Assembly (NCBI GenBank): GCA_030620935.1 | Contig: JAUXIP010000192.1 | Span: forward strand, 1-5,053 | Source of the DNA: Deltaproteobacteria bacterium | GTDB lineage: Bacteria > Desulfobacterota_B > Binatia > UBA9968 | Reading direction: 5' to 3' | DNA length: 5,053 bases | Shown here: one piece after another, positions 1-4,107 of the stretch | Numbering within the stretch: the first letter of the stretch is position 1 | Layout: each line of letters opens with the position of its first letter | The notes under the pieces: generated by a model | Seen by the model: only the letters and a program-made list of their open reading frames with translations | Databases searched by the model: none | What the model was told of the DNA's origin: nothing | Translations under genes and position numbers: made by a program

Positions 1-71
1 AAAACTGTGAAGCTTCCGGCTGGAGGCTGTCGGCTGAACAGATGGAAGAGTTGAACCGAGCGTTTCCGTAA
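1..71 (+). CDS. C-terminal tail of a probable aldo/keto reductase (partial)
   Basis: Only the last 22 codons before a TAA stop at 69-71 are visible; the reading frame starts at base 3 and the gene begins outside the window. The tail contains W-R-L-S-A-E-Q-M-E-E-L-N-R-A-F-P, which matches the usual end of aldo/keto reductases, where a 'x-L-S-x-E-x-x-x-x-L-D-x-A-F-P'-like helix closes the TIM barrel. Such enzymes reduce aldehydes or ketones with NADPH in the cytoplasm. No catalytic residue is in view, so the family call rests on this short helix alone. The gene runs towards the VOC gene, so the two are convergent. Six T residues at 114-119 lie downstream, but I see no convincing GC stem before them. 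Confidence 0.55.
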   Translation, partial: NCEASGWRLSAEQMEELNRAFP

Positions 72-124
72 TCGCCGTGTCGGTGCTTAAGATTCTTGGG
101 GACCGGATTGCTCTTTTTTCGATT

Positions 125-505
125 TCACGACGAAGCGTGAAGCTGTTGGAAGTTGCCCTCGGAATCTACGAAGTAAACAGCGCGACCGGTAGGTCGAACC
201 ACAGGCCCCTCATGGAAGCAGCCTTGGCTTTTCAGAAACTCCACTGCCTTGTCAAAAGTTTCCGGGGCGACCTCAAAGGCCTGATGAGTAATGCCGTCCT
301 CTTCGAGAGAGTTCCGCTTCAAGGCACGTGGCCGTTGAAAAAGAACTACGTCGGCCCCGCCGCATTTAAGACGCACGAGCCGAGTTCCGGACTCCTTTAG
401 ACGAGCCTCCACTTTCATGCCCAAGGTCTGGGTATAGAAGCGCTCCGCCCGCTCAAGATCGTCCGCCGGGATACCTATATGGTAGACACCGATAGTCTGG
501 ATCAT
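125..505 (-). CDS. Glyoxalase/VOC-superfamily small metalloprotein
   Basis: The protein has 126 residues, the usual size of a single-chain VOC protein with two beta-alpha-beta-beta-beta modules. Module 1 starts with Y-H-I-G-I-P (His9 is the expected first metal ligand), followed by an R-F-Y-x-x-x-L-G-M helix typical of the fold. Module 2 starts with I-T-H-Q-A-F-E-V (His74 is the second ligand) and ends with Y-F-V-D-S-E-G-N-F-Q-Q-L-H. In most members the last strand reads G-N-x-x-E-L, with Glu as ligand; here the position is Gln121. The substrate cannot be told: the superfamily includes glyoxalase I, thiol transferases such as FosA, extradiol dioxygenases and epimerases. The ATG at 505 is chosen because AGGAG lies six bases upstream and because a longer TTG-started reading would begin inside the promoter -35 box. 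It stands alone, with its own promoter and a gap to prfB. Confidence 0.85.
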   Translation of the reverse strand: MIQTIGVYHIGIPADDLERAERFYTQTLGMKVEARLKESGTRLVRLKCGGADVVLFQRPRALKRNSLEEDGITHQAFEVAPETFDKAVEFLKSQGCFHEGPVVRPTGRAVYFVDSEGNFQQLHASS

Positions 506-511
506 GACATG

Positions 512-516
512 CTCCT
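512..516 (-). promoter_or_regulatory. Ribosome-binding site of the VOC gene
   Basis: AGGAG within GGAAAGGAGC on the minus strand, six bases before the ATG at 503-505. It decides the start against the upstream in-frame TTG at 590-592, whose extra 29 residues have no VOC character. Confidence 0.8.
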
Positions 517-563
517 TTCCAGCATGATCTTCCGCGCAAGCTAGCTTCCCGAGTGAAGGGGGG

Positions 564-592
564 ATACTACTCCCGCCTTTTAGCGCTGTCAA
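564..592 (-). promoter_or_regulatory. Sigma70-type promoter of the VOC gene
   Basis: On the minus strand TTGACA (592-587, full consensus) is followed after exactly 17 bases by TAGTAT (569-564, four of six consensus bases). Transcription would start near 557, giving a leader of about 50 bases before the ATG at 505. The leader begins in a C-rich run (minus-strand C at 563-557). No operator palindrome is obvious around it. Confidence 0.65.
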
Positions 593-633
593 TTTATTTT
601 AGTTTCTTCGTCGGCAAAAGCAGTAAGTAGTTC

Positions 634-690
634 CTGTAGTGGGGCGCAGGGAGTTCTACCCCGAAGCACGGGAGACATCCGACACTACAG
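634..690. repeat. 8-base inverted repeat enclosing a small GC hairpin
   Basis: CTGTAGTG at 634-641 is perfectly complementary to CACTACAG at 683-690. Between the arms, CCCG (660-663) and CGGG (669-672) can form a 4-pair stem with a 5-base loop. The 57-base unit could fold as a two-level structure on either strand. Its role is unknown. It lies upstream of the VOC promoter and downstream of prfB, so it could belong to neither or be a remnant of a small mobile repeat. Confidence 0.4.
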
Positions 691-734
691 ATACAAGAGG
701 GAAAAGCCGGAAAGATGTGGCTATTAGGGACAGA

Positions 735-779
735 GAGGTACAGACCCATTGGCTCCCGCTGAGGGGTAGACCCCATTGC
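735..779. repeat. Two degenerate tandem units with GGGG/CCCC hairpin
   Basis: Unit one (735-752) contains GAGGTACAGACCCATTGG. Unit two (761-779) contains GAGGGGTAGACCCCATTGC. They share AGACCC(C)ATTG about 26 bases apart. Unit two folds as GGGG-TAGA-CCCC (763-766 with 771-774). The pattern resembles the short palindromic G/C motifs found around REP-type elements, but no transposase is present and the copies are imperfect. Confidence 0.3.
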
Positions 780-807
780 GCCCTCATTCAACATCACTTT
801 CTGCAGT

Positions 808-828
808 CAAAAAAGATCTGCTTTTTTG
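808..828 (-). terminator. Weak terminator-like A/T hairpin after prfB
   Basis: A perfect inverted repeat with arms CAAAAAAG and CTTTTTTG (808-815 and 821-828) and a 5-base loop lies 17 bases beyond the prfB stop. In the minus-strand transcript the U tract is part of the stem and no GC-rich core precedes it, so it is not a standard intrinsic terminator. It is the only candidate I see at the end of prfB. Confidence 0.25.
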
Positions 829-844
829 GAGTTGGATTAGTAGG

Positions 845-1955
845 CTAGGCGCTTTGAGTTTCGCTCGCTTGAAGCAGATAGGCTTGGATAAATTTGTTGA
901 TGTCGCCGTCCAGCACCCCGTCGGCGTTGCCCACTTCGATTCCGGTCCGGTGGTCCTTTACCATCCGGTAAGGGTGAAGGACGTAAGAGCGGATCTGGCT
1001 GCCCCAGGCGATATCTTTTTTTGTCTTATGAAAGATCTCCATCTTTTCCTTCTGTTTCTCAAGCTCCAGCTCGTACAAGCGGGATCGAAGGATCTTCATG
1101 GCCATAGCTTTGTTTTTGTGCTGTGAACGTTCGTTTTGGCAGGCGACGACGATGTTCGTGGGGATATGAGTAATGCGCACCGCGGAGTCGGTCTTATTTA
1201 CATGCTGCCCGCCGGCACCGCTGGCGCGATATGTATCTACGCGCAAATCGGCCTCGTTGATCTCTACCTTGATTGTCTCGTCGACCTCCGGATAAACGAA
1301 AACCGAGGCAAACGAGGTGTGGCGACGGGAGTTGGAATCAAACGGAGAGATGCGGACCAGGCGGTGGATGCCGGCCTCGGCCTTGAGATAGCCGTAAGCA
1401 TATTCCCCCTCTACGGTGAAGGTGACGCTCTTGACGCCTGCTTCTTCACCAGGCTGGTACTCTAAGATCTCTTTCCGATATCCCTTGCGGTCCGCCCAGC
1501 GAAGATACATGCGCAAGAGCATGTCCGCCCAATCTTGGGCCTCCGTGCCGCCAGCCCCAGGGTGAAGACTGACGATAGCGCTTCTTCGGTCGTCGGGCCC
1601 GCCAAGGACATGGCTGAGCTCGATTTGAGCTACCCCTTCGGCGACCTCTGCGACCTTCGCTGCCGCCTCATTCAGCGCCTCTTCGCTCTTCTCCTCTTTG
1701 GCCAGATCCAGAAAGAAGCGCGCCTCCTCGAGCGCGACCTTGTGCTTCTCCCATAGCCCTACGGTTTCTCTAAGAGAGGCCTGTTCCTTTAGGATTCCCT
1801 GCGCCTTATCGCCGTCGTTCCAAAAGTCCGGCTGAGAGGTTACTTGATTGAGTTCCTCGACCCTTTTCTGCTTCCCGTCGAGGTCAAAGACGCCTCCGGA
1901 GAAGCTCAAGCCGCTCTTCCATGTGGGTTAGCTGTTCTTTGGTTTCTTCGAACAT
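845..1955 (-). CDS. prfB: Peptide chain release factor 2, expressed through programmed +1 frameshift
   Basis: RF2 recognises UAA and UGA stop codons in the ribosomal A site and triggers peptidyl-tRNA hydrolysis. The zero frame starts at ATG 1955-1953 (AGGGAG five bases upstream) and runs 23 codons, starting M-F-E-E-T-K and ending R-R-R-L, to TGA at 1886-1884. Skipping one base continues in the frame D-L-D-G-K-Q-K-R to a TAG at 845-847, giving about 369 residues, close to the 365 of E. coli RF2. The stop-codon-reading motif S-P-F sits near residues 203-205 and the catalytic G-G-Q near 248-250 (R-A-S-G-A-G-G-Q). The residue matching E. coli Thr246 is Ala, as in most bacteria. The N-terminal coiled-coil domain precedes them. 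The gene ends in TAG, an RF1 codon, so its own termination does not need RF2. A simple open frame from the TTG at 1909 would give a wrong N-terminus. Confidence 0.96.
1883..1898 (-). promoter_or_regulatory. prfB programmed +1 frameshift site (autoregulatory)
   Basis: On the minus strand the order is CGG-AGG-CGT-CTT-TGA-C. The SD-like GGAGG (1897-1893) is separated from the slippery CTT (1889-1887) by three bases, the same spacing as in E. coli (AGGGGG-UAU-CUU-UGA-C). TGA is followed by C, the weak termination context known to favour shifting. From the known mechanism, scarce RF2 lets the ribosome pause, the P-site tRNA slips to UUU, and full RF2 is made; abundant RF2 ends translation after 23 residues. 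Confidence 0.95.
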
Positions 1956-1960
1956 ATTAG

Positions 1961-1966
1961 CTCCCT
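1961..1966 (-). promoter_or_regulatory. Ribosome-binding site of prfB
   Basis: AGGGAG on the minus strand, five bases before the ATG at 1955-1953. It fixes the true start upstream of the frameshift. It follows directly on the T6 tract of the leader hairpin, so folding or termination at that hairpin would bear on its use. Confidence 0.8.
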
Positions 1967-1969
1967 GAC

Positions 1970-2018
1970 AAAAAATTATGCCGCTCAATGGCCGAAGCTC
2001 CCCGCCAGTTGAAGCGGC
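1970..2018 (-). terminator. Hairpin 1 with T6 tract: terminator or attenuator before prfB
   Basis: In the minus-strand transcript GCCGCTTCAACTGGC (2018-2004) pairs with GCCATTGAGCGGC (1992-1980): 13 pairs, a bulged base at 2012 and another at 2008, and an 11-base loop. ATAA follows and then six T residues counting down from 1975 to 1970, the layout of an intrinsic terminator. It ends only 14 bases before the prfB ATG. It would stop read-through from ybeY, or act as an attenuator if transcription starts at the promoter at 2116-2144. The same outer arms recur in hairpin 2. Confidence 0.5.
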
Positions 2019-2028
2019 TTTGCCCTGA

Positions 2029-2040
2029 CGCTCAGTGGCC
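2029..2040. repeat. Unpaired half-copy of the hairpin arm
   Basis: CGCTCAGTGGCC here differs by one base from the matching arm of hairpin 1 (1982-1993) and by one base from that of hairpin 2 (2076-2087). Its complementary arm is missing. It may be a decayed third hairpin, or an alternative partner for the 5' arm of hairpin 1 in the transcript. Confidence 0.5.
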
Positions 2041-2073
2041 AGGCGCCCGATCTGTTACCGCAGCTGTGAAAAT

Positions 2074-2108
2074 GCCGCTCAGCGGCCGACTCGGTCCGCT
2101 GAAGCGGC
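2074..2108 (-). repeat. Hairpin 2 at the 5' end of the prfB leader
   Basis: Arms 2074-2085 and 2096-2108 form 12 pairs with one bulged base at 2102, the same bulge position as in hairpin 1. An inner CCG/CGG stem (2086-2088 with 2092-2094) closes a 3-base loop. Relative to hairpin 1 two pairs have changed on both sides (A-T to G-C and T-A to C-G), so the fold is kept while the sequence drifts. Minus-strand ATTTTC follows, a poor U tract, so it may be a weak ybeY terminator. If the promoter at 2116-2144 is used, this hairpin would sit at the very 5' end of the prfB mRNA. Confidence 0.6.
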
Positions 2109-2115
2109 TTGACTA

Positions 2116-2144
2116 ATTATACCCTCAAGCCTCTCTCTTCACAA
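2116..2144 (-). promoter_or_regulatory. Sigma70-type promoter of prfB, overlapping the end of ybeY
   Basis: On the minus strand TTGTGA (2144-2139, four of six consensus bases) is followed after 17 bases by a perfect TATAAT (2121-2116), which overlaps the TAA stop of ybeY at 2117-2119. Transcription would start near 2109, giving a leader of about 155 bases that contains both hairpins and the half-copy. It would let prfB be expressed apart from the alaS-ybeY unit. Confidence 0.6.
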
Positions 2145-2566
2145 AGGGCCCGGCGAACTTTTCTCTCCATGCCGCGCATGATTCGCGCCTCCGCCTGAGA
2201 GCGTTCGTGGTCATGGCCTAGTAAATGGAGGATGCCGTGAATCAACAGGCTCTCCACCTCGTCTTTCAGCGTCTTTCCTCTCTTTGCCGCCTGTTTCTCC
2301 GCCTGTTCAAGAGAGATGATCACGTCTCCGAGGAGATGTACTCCTTCGGGCAGGCCTTCTCCCGGAGAGAAAGACAGGACGTCTGTAGGTTCATTTTTGT
2401 TCCGGTAGCGGAGGTTTAATTCCCGGATCTGACGGTTGTCTACCAGGACAAGGCTTAGTTCGCTCTGAGCCCGGTGGAGATATTTAAGTATGCTGCGCGC
2501 CGCCCCCTGGATCTTGCGGACGGAGACTTTCTTGCTGCCCACTTTATCTGTGATATCGACACCCAT
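2117..2566 (-). CDS. ybeY: Endoribonuclease / rRNA maturation factor YbeY
   Basis: YbeY is a zinc-dependent single-strand RNase needed for 16S rRNA 3'-end maturation and for disposal of defective ribosomes. The protein has 149 residues, close to the usual 150-155. The signature H-G-I-L-H-L-L-G-H-D-H lies at residues 110-120, with His110, His114 and His120 as the zinc ligands. The upstream N-E-P-T-D-V-L-S-F block (58-66) and L-G-D-V-I-I-S (79-85) are also family hallmarks. The ATG at 2566 is the only credible start, as no in-frame start lies upstream, yet it lacks a Shine-Dalgarno: a pyrimidine tract of T and C fills the preceding 18 bases. It begins 31 bases after the phoH stop, so translation probably depends on ribosomes arriving from phoH. 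Its neighbour is the PhoH-type ATPase known to work with YbeY. Confidence 0.95.
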   Translation of the reverse strand: MGVDITDKVGSKKVSVRKIQGAARSILKYLHRAQSELSLVLVDNRQIRELNLRYRNKNEPTDVLSFSPGEGLPEGVHLLGDVIISLEQAEKQAAKRGKTLKDEVESLLIHGILHLLGHDHERSQAEARIMRGMERKVRRALCEERGLRV

Positions 2567-2597
2567 CGAAAAAAAGAAGGGAGGCCTTTGAGTCGGG

Positions 2598-3626
2598 TCA
2601 GTTTGAGGTTTCGTCGGAGCGATCTGCGCGGGCCGGATTCTCGCTCCGTTCGTAGGCGGCGATGATCCCTTGGACCAGGCGGTGGCGTGCCACGTCTCTT
2701 TCTGTAAAAGTGACGAACTTGATTCCCTCCACCCCTTTCAAGATACGCCACGCCTCCTTGAGCCCTGAAGGCTTGCCCGCAGGTAGGTCGATCTGCGTAA
2801 CATCTCCGGTGATGAGCGCTTTGGAACCATAGCCGAGACGGGTAAGAAACATCTTCATCTGTTCCGGCGTCGTGTTCTGGGCCTCGTCCAGGATGACAAA
2901 AGAGTCATTCAACGTCCGCCCGCGCATAAAAGCAAGCGGGGCTACCTCGATAGTGCCGCGCTCGACCAGCTTGTGGGCCTTGTCGAAATCCACCATATCG
3001 TGCAGAGCGTCATAGAGAGGTCTCAAATAAGGGTTGACCTTCTCCGCCAGATCGCCGGGGAGAAATCCCAGCTTTTCTCCGGCCTCCACTGCTGGTCGCG
3101 TCAGGATGATCCGGACATAGTTGTTTTTCATCAGCTCGGCTACGGCCATCGCCATAGCGAGGTAAGTCTTTCCGGTGCCGGCAGGTCCGATGCCAAAGAC
3201 AATGTCGTAACGGCGGATCGCGTCGATATAGGCTTTTTGGGCGACGCTTTTCGGGGTAATCGTGCGTTTGTGCGAAGAGATGTAGATGGTGTCGAGAAAG
3301 ATATCCTGCAAATTGGCGTTGCCGTCACCGCTTAAAATACGGATGGCATAATCGACATCGCTGCTGTAGACCGGATATCCTTTCTCCAAGAGACCATAGA
3401 GCTGTTTGATGACTTTGGCTGCGAGCTCAGCCTCTACGGAATCGCCCTCAATCCCCATCGCAAGTCCGCGAATGTGAATCTTGACCCCAAGAGCACGCTG
3501 GACGATCTTCACGTGCTCGTCATGGTGTCCTAACAGATCACGGAAGAGCCGCGGGTCGTTGAATTCCAGCCACGCCGCCTCGGCATCGCTGGTTCCTAGA
3601 GACTTTCTACTCTTTTTTTCCTTCAC
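2598..3626 (-). CDS. ybeZ: PhoH-like ATPase (YbeZ/PhoL type)
   Basis: A cytoplasmic P-loop NTPase of the PhoH family, RecA/SF1-like, implicated with YbeY in RNA and ribosome metabolism. The protein has 342 residues, typical for the YbeZ class. An N-terminal KH-like region (about 18-80: an E-F-N-D-P-R-L block, then L-G-V-K-I-H-I-R-G) precedes the ATPase. Walker A is G-P-A-G-T-G-K-T at 147-154; R-P-A-V-E-A-G-E-K-L-G-F-L-P-G (177-191) is the family signature; Walker B is F-V-I-L-D-E-A-Q at 243-250; T-G-D-V-T-Q-I-D-L-P follows at 273-282, and D-V-x-R-H-x-L-V closes the domain. The start is GTG, overlapping the yjbQ stop as GTGA (3623-3626), with GGGGGA six bases upstream, so the two are translationally coupled. 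The short charged C-terminal tail is variable in the family. The phoH name is also used for this class. Confidence 0.95.
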   Translation of the reverse strand: MKEKKSRKSLGTSDAEAAWLEFNDPRLFRDLLGHHDEHVKIVQRALGVKIHIRGLAMGIEGDSVEAELAAKVIKQLYGLLEKGYPVYSSDVDYAIRILSGDGNANLQDIFLDTIYISSHKRTITPKSVAQKAYIDAIRRYDIVFGIGPAGTGKTYLAMAMAVAELMKNNYVRIILTRPAVEAGEKLGFLPGDLAEKVNPYLRPLYDALHDMVDFDKAHKLVERGTIEVAPLAFMRGRTLNDSFVILDEAQNTTPEQMKMFLTRLGYGSKALITGDVTQIDLPAGKPSGLKEAWRILKGVEGIKFVTFTERDVARHRLVQGIIAAYERSENPARADRSDETSN

Positions 3627-4051
3627 TCGTTTTCCCCCATGAGCTGGACGACGATCTCACGGCTCCGCGGTCGATTATCGAAATCCACCAGCACGATCTG
3701 CTGCCAAGTGCCCAAGAGCAACCGGCCGCCTTCAATCGGAATCTGCAGGGACGGGCCGAAAAGCGAGGACCGCAAGTGAGAAAAGCCGTTGTCGTCCCCC
3801 CAACGGTCGTCGTGGTGGTATCTCTTGCCGGAGGGGATAAGCTTTTCCAAAAGTTCCTTCAAATCTTTGACTAGCCCAGGCTCAAACTCGATCGTCGTGA
3901 GGGCCGCCGTGGAGCCTGAGACAAAGACCGTAGCCAACCCATTTTTGATCTTTTCCTTTTGGACCAGCTCGTCGACCTTGGGAGTGATGTCTATAATGTC
4001 GCAGTAGCCCTCGGTTTTTTCTACCAATTTTGCCGTATGGATCTTCATCAT
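3623..4051 (-). CDS. yjbQ: YjbQ/UPF0047 family protein (secondary thiamine-phosphate synthase-type)
   Basis: The protein has 142 residues, normal for the family (about 130-140). Family blocks appear in order: G-L-A-T-V-F-V-S-G-S-T-A-A-L-T-T-I-E-F-E-P-G-L (38-60), H-H-D-D-R-W-G-D-D-N-G-F-S-H-L-R-S-S-L-F-G (79-99) and L-G-T-W-Q-Q-I-V-L-V-D-F-D-N-R-P-R (113-129). The conserved His, Asp and Glu residues in these blocks suggest a metal site. E. coli YjbQ has weak thiamine-phosphate synthase activity and the family carries that name, but its physiological role is unsettled. Two ATGs stand in tandem (4051 and 4048). An AGG lies seven bases before the second, slightly favouring 4048; the site is weak either way. 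It ends in the GTGA overlap with phoH and follows alaS after 56 bases. Nothing here points to thiamine synthesis; its company is translation and RNA genes. Confidence 0.9.
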   Translation of the reverse strand: MMKIHTAKLVEKTEGYCDIIDITPKVDELVQKEKIKNGLATVFVSGSTAALTTIEFEPGLVKDLKELLEKLIPSGKRYHHDDRWGDDNGFSHLRSSLFGPSLQIPIEGGRLLLGTWQQIVLVDFDNRPRSREIVVQLMGENE

Positions 4052-4056
4052 CTAGC

Positions 4057-4084
4057 CTATCAGCTTTCAGTCATCAGCCGTCAG
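4057..4084. repeat. Four tandem degenerate 7-base units between alaS and yjbQ
   Basis: On the plus strand: CTATCAG, CTTTCAG, TCATCAG, CCGTCAG, all ending in TCAG (minus-strand pattern CTGA plus three variable bases). The array fills half of the alaS-yjbQ gap and ends five bases before the yjbQ start. Similar CTGA-rich heptad strings occur in intergenic DNA of various environmental bacteria, as I recall. It may be a slippage-derived microsatellite; no protein site is claimed. Confidence 0.55.
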
Positions 4085-4107
4085 CCAAAATGGTTCCTGA
4101 AGCTTGC

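Larger units (their letters stand above)
593..844. other. Intergenic stretch without a supportable gene
   Basis: With the VOC leader, 506-844 is the longest gene-free stretch. Open frames here lack ribosome-binding sites and recognisable protein character. It holds an 8-base inverted repeat with an inner hairpin (634-690), two related short units containing AGACCC(C)ATTG (735-779) and an A/T hairpin just past the prfB stop (808-828). I see no tRNA, transposase fragment or riboswitch that I can name. Confidence 0.6.

Noticed and set aside
72..124. Terminator between the aldo/keto reductase tail and the VOC gene
   Set aside because: T6 at 114-119 exists, but the only stem before it is CGGT/ACCG with a 17-base loop, too weak to call. 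On the other strand there is no T tract.
77..400. Plus-strand open frame of 107 residues
   Set aside because: It lies antisense across most of the VOC gene, which has clear motifs, a promoter and a ribosome-binding site; the plus frame has none.
776..1465. Plus-strand open frames opposite prfB
   Set aside because: They are antisense shadows of RF2 codons without ribosome-binding sites or recognisable domains.
845..1909. prfB starting at the TTG at 1909
   Set aside because: The first eight residues of that reading come from the frameshift region in the wrong frame. The ATG at 1955 with AGGGAG and the CTT-TGA-C shift explains the gene fully.
2567..2597. Intrinsic terminator after phoH (T7 tract)
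   Set aside because: The only stem before the tract is AAGG/CCTT with a 4-base loop. The tract ends three bases before the ybeY ATG, and no other promoter for ybeY is seen.
2455..2751. Minus-strand open frame spanning the phoH-ybeY junction
   Set aside because: It is Arg-rich, overlaps both real genes in another frame and has no family features.
4052..4107. Promoter for yjbQ in the alaS-yjbQ gap
   Set aside because: A TTGGCT could serve as -35, but no -10 hexamer of any quality lies 15-19 bases beyond it.
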